From: Paenibacillus selenitireducens
GTDB lineage: Bacteria > Bacillota > Bacilli > Paenibacillales > Paenibacillaceae
Reading direction: 5' to 3'
Assembly: GCF_002021565.1 (NCBI RefSeq)
Contig: NZ_MSZX01000003.1
Location: 434,027 to 498,026 of the forward strand
DNA length: 64,000 nucleotides
In this document: positions 51,347 to 59,860 of the stretch, one piece after another
Position numbering within the stretch: the first letter of the stretch is position 1
How the letters are laid out: the number at the start of each line of letters is the position of its first letter
Program-made: the position numbers and the translations under genes
The notes under the pieces: model-generated
Database searches by the model: none
What the model was told of the DNA's origin: nothing
Seen by the model: only the letters and a program-made list of their open reading frames with translations

Positions 51347-53207
51347 GAACCCAGGCTCGAACGAGCGGCCGCAAGTACCTGCTATGGACGCATCGGCTAG
51401 ACCGGGTCCAGGCTTCGGTCACCGCGGGGGAAGAGCGCCTGTGGTGAAGCCCAAAAATTTCAAAGCTACGCTGCGCAGGTTATGGCAATACGTGGGTACC
51501 GAGCGAATGTGGTTGGCAACGATTTTCTTGTTCATCGTCGTGGATGCGGTTCTGATGTTGTTCTCCCCTTATTTGATTGGGAAATCGATAGATGCGATGT
51601 CCACGGGGCAGGCTGTGGATTTTCATTTGTTAGAGATTTTCATTATTGTGCTGACGGTTGCATATCTCTTGGATGCCGTGCTTACGCTGCTGCAAGGCTG
51701 GTTCATGGCGAGCGTCTCGCAACGTATTGTGATGAAGTTAAGGAAGTCATTGTTCGGTAAGCTGCAGAAGCTTCCAGTTGCGTATTTCGACCGTCAATCG
51801 CACGGGGATGTGATGAGTCGGTTATCCAATGATATTGATAATGTCAGTAACACGATATCGCAATCTACCATACAGCTCATGTCGGGTGTAATTACAATTA
51901 CTGGCTCGCTCGTCATGATGTTGGTCTTGAGTCCATGGCTCACGTTAGCCACTTTGATTACCGTCCCTCTTGTCTTTTTCTTAACGCGGACCATTGCTCG
52001 CAGAACGAGCGTCCTGTTCAAGGATCAGCAGATTCAGCTTGGGAGGCTGAACGGGCAAGTGGAAGAGACGATCTCCGGCATTCAAGTGGTAAAGGCCTTC
52101 AATCATGAAGATCAAGCGATTGCCGAGTTCGAAGCGGTCAATCAGCGTCTATACGATGTTGGGTTAAAGGCACAGATTTGGTCTGGTTTTTTGATGCCGA
52201 TTATGAACGTGATCAATAACTTAGGTTTTGCTGCGGTGGCCATTGTCGGCGGCATTCTAGCGATCAAAGGGATGATTACCGTGGGGGTTATTGCTGGATT
52301 CTTAAGCTATTCTCGGCAATTCGTCCGTCCATTAAATGATTTAGCGAATGTATTTAACGTCTTGCAGTCAGGCGTCGCAGGTGCGGAACGGGTCTTCGAA
52401 GTGATGGATGAACCGGAAGAGCCAGATGATCAACCCGGGGCCGTCGAGCTGAAGAATCCGAAAGGGAATGTAGTCTTCGAGAATGTGAGCTTTGGATATC
52501 GACCGGATGTACCGATCTTGAAGCATGTAAGCTTCGATGCGAAGGAAGGCACAAGTACAGCTCTAGTAGGACCGACAGGAGCAGGGAAGACAACGGTCGT
52601 CAACTTGGTGACAAGGTTCTATGATGTGACAGGCGGCAGAATTCTGATCGATGGTCGGGATATTCGGGAATATACGAGAGACAGCCTGCGCAGATGCTTC
52701 GGCATCGTATTGCAGGATACGTATTTATTCTCCGGTACTATTAAGGAGAATATCATGTATGGCAAACCGGACGCGACAGAGGCGGAAGTGAAAGCCGCTG
52801 CCAAGATGGCGAATGCCGATTTGTTCATTCAACGGCTGCCGAAGAAGTATGACACCATGCTGTCAGAGAACGGCGGCAATCTGAGTCAAGGACAACGTCA
52901 ACTTCTTGCCATTGCACGGGTTATTCTTGCGAAGCCTTCGATTCTCATTCTAGATGAGGCGACAAGCAGCATTGATACGCGAACAGAATTGCATATTCAA
53001 GACGCATTGCTGAATATTATGCAGGGTCGAACAAGCTTTATTATTGCGCACCGCTTAAATACCATCCGGGATGCGGATACGATCATGGTGGTGGATCAAG
53101 GCGAGATCGTGGAGAGCGGCGGGCATGATCAATTGCTTCAGCAAGAGGGTGTGTATTACCGCATGTTCTATAATCAGTTCAAAAACTTAGAAGAAAAGCT
53201 ATCGTGA
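51330..53207 (+). CDS. Heterodimeric ABC exporter, catalytic subunit
   Basis: A 625-residue half transporter. A 45-residue polar N-terminal extension precedes six membrane helices and an ATPase domain with complete motifs: Walker A GPTGAGKTT, Walker B ILILDEATSS with its Glu, and IIAHRL with the switch His. The signature is altered to LSQGQRQ instead of LSGGQ. It pairs with the preceding subunit (17-bp overlap), giving one consensus and one degenerate ATP site as in BmrCD or YfiBC. Confidence 0.93.
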   Translation: MSQDGKNPGSNERPQVPAMDASARPGPGFGHRGGRAPVVKPKNFKATLRRLWQYVGTERMWLATIFLFIVVDAVLMLFSPYLIGKSIDAMSTGQAVDFHLLEIFIIVLTVAYLLDAVLTLLQGWFMASVSQRIVMKLRKSLFGKLQKLPVAYFDRQSHGDVMSRLSNDIDNVSNTISQSTIQLMSGVITITGSLVMMLVLSPWLTLATLITVPLVFFLTRTIARRTSVLFKDQQIQLGRLNGQVEETISGIQVVKAFNHEDQAIAEFEAVNQRLYDVGLKAQIWSGFLMPIMNVINNLGFAAVAIVGGILAIKGMITVGVIAGFLSYSRQFVRPLNDLANVFNVLQSGVAGAERVFEVMDEPEEPDDQPGAVELKNPKGNVVFENVSFGYRPDVPILKHVSFDAKEGTSTALVGPTGAGKTTVVNLVTRFYDVTGGRILIDGRDIREYTRDSLRRCFGIVLQDTYLFSGTIKENIMYGKPDATEAEVKAAAKMANADLFIQRLPKKYDTMLSENGGNLSQGQRQLLAIARVILAKPSILILDEATSSIDTRTELHIQDALLNIMQGRTSFIIAHRLNTIRDADTIMVVDQGEIVESGGHDQLLQQEGVYYRMFYNQFKNLEEKLS

Positions 53208-53336
53208 ATCGCGTCTGCTAAAGTTTACGTAATCTGTATAAATGCGCGTCTTCTGCAGGGTCCATTTGCCAATCCGCTGACTCAGCATGTAATATAATGC
53301 TTATTGAGTTCGGTTGTTATTAAAGGGGGAGAGGAC

Positions 53337-54365
53337 TTGGCACTTGGACCACGGGTATTAAAGACGGGGATTGCGGTAACGTTGGCCTTATATCTAAGCA
53401 TGCTGCTTGAATTTAAGACGCCGGTCATCGCAGCTGTGGCAGCGATCTTCGCCATGCAACCTTCCATTTATCGATCATGGCGATATTTTCTGGATCAACT
53501 ACAGACGAATACATTAGGCGCGGCGATTGCGCTGCTAGCTGGGATGGCATTTCCAGCCGACCCGTTAACCGCGGGAATTACATGTATTGTGGTCATTATG
53601 ATTTGTCTCAAGATGAAGATGGGCGAGACGATCGGTCTGACGCTTGTAACGGTTATTGCGGTGATGGAGGCTTCTGGACAATGGGATTTTGCTTTAAGTC
53701 GTTTTTTTCAGACCCTAACAGGGATCGGATCTGCGTTTGTGATTAATATTGTATTTTTTCCGCCGAAACCGGATGTGCAGTTCTTGAAGCAGATGGACTC
53801 GGTCTTCCAACGGTTATCCTTATTGCTTCGTACAGCGATTTCCGACGAGATCAAAGAAAGCTCATTCCGTACGGAACAACATACATTATTGTCTGATATG
53901 CAATCCTTGCAGGATAAATTTAAGTTATTTGAAGAAGAGACGAAGAAGATCAAGCGGGCGAAGTATCGGAGATCACGGCAAATCGTAGTCTATAAGCAAA
54001 TGCTGAACACCTTACTTAAAGGGTATGAGGTGCTTGAATCGATCGAGAACCATTACTTTCAGTCGCCTCGCTCGGAGGAAACGAAGCAGATGTTCGATGA
54101 ACATCTCGAGCTGCTAACGAAAGGACATGAACATGTTCTTTTGAAGCTTGAAGACAAAGTGAAGCCGGACAGCGGACATATGGATCCCATTGAGATGGAA
54201 AATGAGAAATTCCTGCACGACGCGATGCAGAGCACGATGCAATCGGAAGAAGGGGAACGTCGATTGTCCATCGTGGCAGCGGCATGTTATGAATATGGAT
54301 TTCAAATCGTGCGTTTGGATCGGCTCTCCGGTCATGTTGAATTTGATGAAAAGCCGCAAGGTTAA
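53337..54365 (+). CDS. FUSC/aromatic acid exporter family protein
   Basis: A 342-residue protein. The N-terminal 150 residues hold about four to six membrane helices (RVLKTGIAVTLALYLSMLLE, VIAAVAAIFAMQPSIYRSWR), the ArAE_1/DUF939 pattern of YgaE-like proteins; the C-terminal 190 residues are a charged, helical cytoplasmic domain. I prefer TTG at 53337 because AAAGGGGGAGAGG precedes it and family members begin there; TTG at 53304 is the longer alternative. It follows the ABC exporter by 130 bp. Export of aromatic acids is a family-level guess. Confidence 0.85.
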   Translation: MALGPRVLKTGIAVTLALYLSMLLEFKTPVIAAVAAIFAMQPSIYRSWRYFLDQLQTNTLGAAIALLAGMAFPADPLTAGITCIVVIMICLKMKMGETIGLTLVTVIAVMEASGQWDFALSRFFQTLTGIGSAFVINIVFFPPKPDVQFLKQMDSVFQRLSLLLRTAISDEIKESSFRTEQHTLLSDMQSLQDKFKLFEEETKKIKRAKYRRSRQIVVYKQMLNTLLKGYEVLESIENHYFQSPRSEETKQMFDEHLELLTKGHEHVLLKLEDKVKPDSGHMDPIEMENEKFLHDAMQSTMQSEEGERRLSIVAAACYEYGFQIVRLDRLSGHVEFDEKPQG

Positions 54366-54382
54366 CGGGCTATGCATAGGAA

Positions 54383-54421
54383 AACGGTTGTTGCTCACGA
54401 TGAGCGGCAGCCCTTTTTTTA
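54383..54421 (+). terminator. Terminator after the FUSC gene
   Basis: GGTTGTTGCTC and GAGCGGCAGCC pair around ACGAT with mismatches, followed by TTTTTTT. Confidence 0.8.
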
Positions 54422-54551
54422 TGTGGCGTGAAATTTAATGGCATTTTAAGGATGACTTAACGCCTAGCTCAGGATGACGGGCTAAGATGATATCTATGGA
54501 AAGGAGGAACCTCAATACACATAAGCCTAAACCGAAAGGATGATTTCGTAC

Positions 54552-55400
54552 ATGAATAAGATGAAAATTAAAGCACTGGCAGCAAGTACATTGGCTTTGG
54601 CCCTTACTATAGGTGGAGGCGTCTATGCATCCCAAGCAAACGCCGCATCAGCGACACCGGGCGTTACACAGACGAAAGCGATAGCGAAATTTACGCAAGG
54701 CAAATCCAGATCTGGCGGAGGCTTACTGAAGCAATCCGAACAACTAGAGAGTCTGCTAGGCTTAACGCGTGAGGAATTGAAAGAAGCGCTGACATCCGGG
54801 ACGAGCTTGGCAGACCTTGCGAAGCAAAAGGGCGTGGACGTTCAGAAGATCATCGACCTTCAAGTGAGCAGCATGACAACCCGGATCGACAAAGAACTTG
54901 CAGCAGGATCAATAACGCAAGCAAAGTATGATGAAGCCAAGGCAAGATTAACCGAAGTGGCTACGAAAATGGTCAATGCTGATTTTGGCGGCAGGGGTAA
55001 AGAAGGATTAAAGGAAGATCTGAAAGCGAATCATGGCAAAGGATTCATGAAAGCCTCTGAGGAAGTAGCTTCATTACTAGGCGTGACGCAGGAGGAATTG
55101 AAGTCATCGCTTAAGTCAGGCCAATCTTTAGCTGCGATTGCTGAGAAGCAAGGGGTTGATGTTCAAAAGGTCATCGATCTGCAGGTAAACACAGCCAAAG
55201 CGAAGCTCAACCAACAACTAACGGATGGCAAGCTGACGCAAGCCGAATATGACAACCGGGCAGCAGCGCTTACGAACTTCGTGACGAAATATGTTAAAGG
55301 GGAGTTCTCAGGCAAAGAGCTGCATAAAGAGCAGAAGGAAGCTCGAGCTGCTGCACAAGCTGTACCTGCAGAAGAAACGACCATAGCTGAAGAACAATAA
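54552..55400 (+). CDS. Secreted protein with two helical repeats
   Basis: A 282-residue protein with a signal peptide (KIKALAASTLALALTIGGGV, cleavage near ANA-AS at 31). Two modules of about 80 residues follow (about 66-145 and 166-246). Each reads LLGLTREELKEALTSGTSLA, KGVDVQKIIDLQV, then a helix ending in the GxxTQAxYDxxxAxL pattern. Comparable modules occur in many exported Firmicute proteins of unknown function. A Gln/Glu-rich tail ends the protein. The start at 54552 is 10 bp behind AAAGGA; ATG at 54540 is an alternative. Confidence 0.8.
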   Translation: MNKMKIKALAASTLALALTIGGGVYASQANAASATPGVTQTKAIAKFTQGKSRSGGGLLKQSEQLESLLGLTREELKEALTSGTSLADLAKQKGVDVQKIIDLQVSSMTTRIDKELAAGSITQAKYDEAKARLTEVATKMVNADFGGRGKEGLKEDLKANHGKGFMKASEEVASLLGVTQEELKSSLKSGQSLAAIAEKQGVDVQKVIDLQVNTAKAKLNQQLTDGKLTQAEYDNRAAALTNFVTKYVKGEFSGKELHKEQKEARAAAQAVPAEETTIAEEQ

Positions 55401-55440
55401 CAGGCATGCACGAGTAAATTTATGTAAATAGATGAAGGAC

Positions 55441-55482
55441 AGACGGCCGTTCCGGGTGAAATCCCGTGAGCGGTCGTTTTTA
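55441..55482 (+). terminator. Terminator after the secreted repeat gene
   Basis: ACGGCCG and CGGTCGT outer arms with inner CGGG/CCCG pairing, followed by TTTTTATTTT. Confidence 0.82.
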
Positions 55483-55600
55483 TTTTGCGGAGCATGATTT
55501 AATTCAAAGCAATGCGATTTTATCGCAATTCAGGCTTGATTTCAGGAATTGTGTGACGAAACCTCGAAAGTTAGGAGGTAACTGTCAATCTTTTCTCCTT

Positions 55601-55620
55601 AATGTGATATAAATCACATT
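55601..55620. promoter_or_regulatory. Fnr/CRP-type site upstream of cydABCD
   Basis: AATGTGATATAAATCACATT is a perfect 8-4-8 dyad containing TGTGA-N6-TCACA, the Bacillus Fnr consensus. It lies 101 bp before the cydA start in the 320-bp gap 55401-55720, suggesting oxygen-responsive activation. Confidence 0.82.
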
Positions 55621-55655
55621 GTAAACAGATCGTACGTGGCAGAATTCATACAGGG

Positions 55656-55689
55656 TCCTTGATGGGGTTACGAATGATACCATCAAGGA
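55656..55689 (+). promoter_or_regulatory. Hairpin in the cydA leader
   Basis: TCCTTGATGG and CCATCAAGGA form a perfect 10-bp stem with a 14-nt loop and no T-run, ending 31 bp before cydA. It may stabilise the leader or be a protein-binding dyad; its role is unknown. Confidence 0.6.
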
Positions 55690-55720
55690 TTGAAATATGA
55701 AACTGGAGAGGTGAATATCG

Positions 55721-57127
55721 ATGGATCCGGTGTTATTGTCACGTATTCAATTTGCATCGACGACAATTTTTCACTTTATCTTCGTACCATTGTCCATTGG
55801 TCTTGCGCTAATTATTGCAATCATGCAGACCATGTATCTTGTCAAAGGGAAAGAAGAATACAAAAAAATGGCGAAGTTCTGGGGAAAATTATTCCTAATT
55901 AACTTTGCGGTAGGGGTTGTAACCGGGATATTGCAGGAGTTCCAATTCGGAATGAACTGGTCCGATTACTCAAGATTCGTCGGTGACGTCTTTGGGGCGC
56001 CGCTCGCGATTGAAGCTTTATTAGCTTTCTTTCTGGAATCTACGTTTATCGGGTTATGGATTTTCGGATGGGATCGGTTGAATAAACGGGTTCACTTGCT
56101 TTGTATCTGGTTGGTGGCGTTCGGAACCGCGATGTCGGCATTCTGGATCTTGCTAGCCAACTCGTTCATGCAGCATCCTGTCGGCTTCAGTATTACGAAT
56201 GGTCGGGCAGAAATGAATGACTTCTGGGCGCTTGTTACGAACGGACAGTTGCTTGTCGAGTTTCCTCATACGGTTTTGGGTGCTTTCGCCACAGGTGCTT
56301 TTTTAATTACGGGTATTAGTGCTTATAAATTGTTGAAACGTCAAGATGTTCAATTTTTCAAAAAATCATTTCAAATCGCTATTATTGTGAGCCTCGTATC
56401 GTCCATTGGGACAGCGTTATGGGGACATCAACAGGCGCAATATTTGGTTCATACGCAACCGATGAAGATGGCTGCAAGCGAAGGCTTGTGGGGCAAAAGC
56501 GGTGATCCTGCAGCATGGACGGTGTTTGCGACAATTGATCCAGCGAAGCAGGAGAACGGATATGAGTTCCAAATTCCGTATTTGCTAAGTTTCTTGTCTT
56601 ATAGTAAATTTTCAGGTGAAGTAAAAGGGATGTTAGAACTTCAAGCTGAGTATGAAAATACGTACGGCCCAGGGAATTACATTCCGCCTGTACGCACGAC
56701 GTTCTGGAGCTTCCGCATCATGGTTGCTGCTGGTTCATTGATGATTTTATTAGGTCTATACGGCGTGTATTTGATGGCTCGCAAAAAAATGGATCAACCG
56801 AATACATGGTACTGGCGTCTGATGCTGTGGAGTATTGCCTTACCATTCATTGGGAATACAGCGGGTTGGGTTATGACGGAGTTTGGTCGACAACCTTGGA
56901 CGGTATTCGGGCTCATGCGTACGGAGGACAGTATCTCGCCAAGTGTTAGTGCGGGGCAAATTCTCTTCTCTGTCATTGCGTTCAGTCTCATCTATCTCAT
57001 CCTTGCTATTGTGATGGCTTTCTTATTTATTCGTGTTATCAAAAAAGGTCCATACGATACGGGTGTAAAAGAACGCCATTCGCAAGATCCATTCGATAAG
57101 GAGGAGTCAGTTCATGATCTCACTTAA
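55721..57127 (+). CDS. cydA: Cytochrome bd ubiquinol/menaquinol oxidase subunit I
   Basis: A 468-residue membrane protein. It opens LSRIQFASTTIFHFIFVPLS with the heme-ligand His; GRQPW near 392 and the GWVMTEFGRQPWTVFGLMRT block are diagnostic. The quinol loop is the short type found in Bacilli. The complex reduces oxygen to water with high affinity using menaquinol, without pumping protons. GGAGAGGTG precedes the start. cydB overlaps by 14 bp. An Fnr-type site lies upstream, in line with use at low oxygen. Confidence 0.96.
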   Translation: MDPVLLSRIQFASTTIFHFIFVPLSIGLALIIAIMQTMYLVKGKEEYKKMAKFWGKLFLINFAVGVVTGILQEFQFGMNWSDYSRFVGDVFGAPLAIEALLAFFLESTFIGLWIFGWDRLNKRVHLLCIWLVAFGTAMSAFWILLANSFMQHPVGFSITNGRAEMNDFWALVTNGQLLVEFPHTVLGAFATGAFLITGISAYKLLKRQDVQFFKKSFQIAIIVSLVSSIGTALWGHQQAQYLVHTQPMKMAASEGLWGKSGDPAAWTVFATIDPAKQENGYEFQIPYLLSFLSYSKFSGEVKGMLELQAEYENTYGPGNYIPPVRTTFWSFRIMVAAGSLMILLGLYGVYLMARKKMDQPNTWYWRLMLWSIALPFIGNTAGWVMTEFGRQPWTVFGLMRTEDSISPSVSAGQILFSVIAFSLIYLILAIVMAFLFIRVIKKGPYDTGVKERHSQDPFDKEESVHDLT

Positions 57128-58130
57128 TGAGCTTTGGTTTATTCTTGTTGCAGTGTTGTTCGTCGGATTTTTCTTCCTTGAAGGTTTCGATTTCGGTGTA
57201 GGCATGTCGACGAAATTTCTAGCTAGAACGGACGGAGAACGTCGCGTGTTAATTAACTCCATCGGTCCTTTCTGGGATGCGAATGAGGTGTGGCTGATTA
57301 CAGCGGGCGGCGCGATGTTCGCGGCTTTCCCGAACTGGTATGCGACACTGTTCAGCGGCTATTATACACCACTTGTCTTCTTGCTGTTAGCGTTGATCGG
57401 ACGCGGGGTTGCTTTTGAATTCCGCGGCAAGGTGAAGAATGAAGTATGGAAGAAGACGTGGGATTGGGTTATTTTTATCGGCAGCATCCTACCTCCATTA
57501 TTATTGGGCGTTGTATTCGCAGGACTGCTGAAAGGTTTGCCAATTGATGCTAAAATGGAAATGAACGCAGGTTTGTTCGATATGATCAATGGATATACGC
57601 TTGTTGGCGGGATTACGGTCGTTGTATTATGTCTTGTCCATGGGTTGATGTTTACAACCTTGCGTACCGTGGGAGACTTGCAAGTAAGAGCACGTAAATT
57701 GGCGCGCGTGATGATGGTGCCTTTGGCGATATTGCTAGCGGTCTTCGGGATGATGACGTATTTCATGACGGATGTGTTCGAGGTTCGCGGTACGATTCTT
57801 ACCGTGCTTGCAGTTATTGGGTTAATCGCGTTCTTGCTTGCTGGGTTCTTTATGGCTCGCAAGAGAGATGGTTGGGCATTCGGTATGACAGGTGCGGTTA
57901 TTATTCTTGCGATTGGTTCCGCATTTGTCGGCTTGTTCCCGCGGGTGATGATCAGCTCGATTGATCAAGCGTTCAACTTGACGATCCATAATGCAGCATC
58001 TGGTGCGTATTCGCTAAAAGTGATGTCCATCGTGGCATTAGCTTTACTGCCTTTTGTACTAGGCTATCAAATTTGGAGTTACTTCGTATTTCATAAACGG
58101 CTACATGAGAAGGAGCATTTGGAATACTAA
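57114..58130 (+). CDS. cydB: Cytochrome bd oxidase subunit II
   Basis: A 338-residue membrane protein with about eight to nine helices. LNELWFILVAVLFVGFFFLE, then GFDFGVG, and the NSIGPFWDANEVWLITAGGA block are typical of CydB. It overlaps cydA by 14 bp and shares one base with the start of cydD (TAATG), so the four genes are translationally linked. It forms the oxidase heterodimer with CydA. Confidence 0.96.
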   Translation: MISLNELWFILVAVLFVGFFFLEGFDFGVGMSTKFLARTDGERRVLINSIGPFWDANEVWLITAGGAMFAAFPNWYATLFSGYYTPLVFLLLALIGRGVAFEFRGKVKNEVWKKTWDWVIFIGSILPPLLLGVVFAGLLKGLPIDAKMEMNAGLFDMINGYTLVGGITVVVLCLVHGLMFTTLRTVGDLQVRARKLARVMMVPLAILLAVFGMMTYFMTDVFEVRGTILTVLAVIGLIAFLLAGFFMARKRDGWAFGMTGAVIILAIGSAFVGLFPRVMISSIDQAFNLTIHNAASGAYSLKVMSIVALALLPFVLGYQIWSYFVFHKRLHEKEHLEY

Positions 58131-59860
58131 TGGGAAAAGATTTGTTCGGGTTTAAGGGAGTCAAGCCGGTCTTCGCGATGACGGCCGTCCTGACACTCGT
58201 TCAAAGTGTATCAATTATATTGCTGGCGACGTGGTTGGCGGAAGTTATTTCCGCCTTGTTCGCCGGGCAACCGCTGCAGGAACAGTTCGGCAAGATGGCC
58301 CTGTTCCTGTTTGCTTTTCTCGTGCGTCAATTATGCAGTGTTGCGATGCAGCGATTGGCGTATGGATTTGCTGAGACGACAGGGACGGATTTGCGCCAAC
58401 AGGTGATGACGAAGTTGTTCCAGCTCGGTCCTCGATTTGCAAAGACGGAAGGAACCGGGAATTTGGTGACCCTTGTCTTAGACGGGATATCACAGTTCAG
58501 GACATATGTGGAATTAATCATTCCGCGCATGATGGGCACGGCAATTACGCCGGTGCTCATTGTTGTCTATATTTTTATGAAGGATCAAGCCTCAGCTGTT
58601 ATTCTCATCGTGACGATGCCGATTCTAATTGCTTTCATGATTCTGATCGGACTCGCGACGAAAAAGCATACGGATAAGCAGTTCGAGAGCTATCGGAAGC
58701 TATCGAATCATTTCGTGGACTCGCTGCGCGGGTTGGAGACGTTGAAATTTTTGGGGCGCAGCCGCTCACACAGCGATTCGATTGAACAAGTCAGTGATCG
58801 GTATCGATCGGCTACGATGAAGACGCTGCGTATGGCGTTCCTGTCTTCCTTTGCCCTCGATTTCTTCACCATGTTATCCGTAGCTTCGGTGGCGGTCAGC
58901 TTGGGTCTTCGGCTGATCAATGGTGAAATGATACTGGAGACGGCGCTTGTCGTCTTAATCCTTGCACCGGAGTATTTCCTTCCTGTGCGGATGGTCGGTT
59001 CGGATTATCATGCGACATTGAAAGGGAAAGAAGCCGGTCAGGCGATGCAATCTATTATTGCGCAGGAAATGAACACAGCGGAGGCTTCTCGAGATGTATC
59101 GAAAGGTTACCAGTGGACACCGGAGAGTATCCTGACATTGTCCGGCATCAGCGTACAGCATGAAGTGGATGGTCCGCATTCCTTGAACGATGTCACCTTC
59201 GAAGTAAGCGGGATGCAGAAGATCGGTATTATCGGGGAGAGCGGCGCGGGAAAATCGACATTGATTGATGTGTTAGGCGGTTTTCTTCATCCGAATGCGG
59301 GAACTTGCACGCTGGATGGGCAACGACTAGAGAGTTTGCAGGCACAGGGATGGCGCAAGGAAACATCATACATTCCGCAGCACCCCTACATTTTTAACAT
59401 GTCGTTAGCGGATAATGTACGTTTCTATGCACCTGATGCTTCCGATGAGCGGGTGCTGGAGGCGGTGACTGCCGCGGGACTTCGTGATTTCGTAGCGTCG
59501 CTGCCAAGCGGATTGCATGAGATGATCGGAAATGGCGGACGCCAACTGAGCGGCGGGCAAGAGCAGCGGGTTGCCTTGGCACGAGCTTTCCTTAACGATC
59601 GTTCGATTATTCTATTGGATGAACCTACGGCACATTTGGATATCGAGACAGAATATGAGATTAAGGCGACAATGCGCTCGTTATTTCAGGATAAACTGGT
59701 GTTTTTAGCAACGCATCGGTTGCACTGGATGCCAGATATGGATGTTATTGTGGTCATGGATCAAGGACGAGTGGCGGAGATCGGTACGCATGAACAGCTG
59801 GTAGCTAAGCAGGGTGTATATTATTCGCTCATCATCTCGGAAGGAGAGGAAGTGCAATGA
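58130..59860 (+). CDS. cydD: Thiol reductant ABC exporter subunit CydD
   Basis: A 576-residue half transporter: six-helix membrane domain and ATPase with Walker A GESGAGKST, signature LSGGQEQRVALARAF, Walker B IILLDEPTAHLD and FLATHRL. CydDC exports glutathione or cysteine-type thiols (heme traffic is also discussed) and is needed to assemble cytochrome bd. Start shares an A with the cydB stop; stop overlaps cydC by 4 bp. Confidence 0.94.
   Translation: MGKDLFGFKGVKPVFAMTAVLTLVQSVSIILLATWLAEVISALFAGQPLQEQFGKMALFLFAFLVRQLCSVAMQRLAYGFAETTGTDLRQQVMTKLFQLGPRFAKTEGTGNLVTLVLDGISQFRTYVELIIPRMMGTAITPVLIVVYIFMKDQASAVILIVTMPILIAFMILIGLATKKHTDKQFESYRKLSNHFVDSLRGLETLKFLGRSRSHSDSIEQVSDRYRSATMKTLRMAFLSSFALDFFTMLSVASVAVSLGLRLINGEMILETALVVLILAPEYFLPVRMVGSDYHATLKGKEAGQAMQSIIAQEMNTAEASRDVSKGYQWTPESILTLSGISVQHEVDGPHSLNDVTFEVSGMQKIGIIGESGAGKSTLIDVLGGFLHPNAGTCTLDGQRLESLQAQGWRKETSYIPQHPYIFNMSLADNVRFYAPDASDERVLEAVTAAGLRDFVASLPSGLHEMIGNGGRQLSGGQEQRVALARAFLNDRSIILLDEPTAHLDIETEYEIKATMRSLFQDKLVFLATHRLHWMPDMDVIVVMDQGRVAEIGTHEQLVAKQGVYYSLIISEGEEVQ

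Noticed and set aside
55656-55689. Riboswitch or transcription attenuator before cydA
   Set aside because: A single simple hairpin without a T-run, alternative pairing or known aptamer features.
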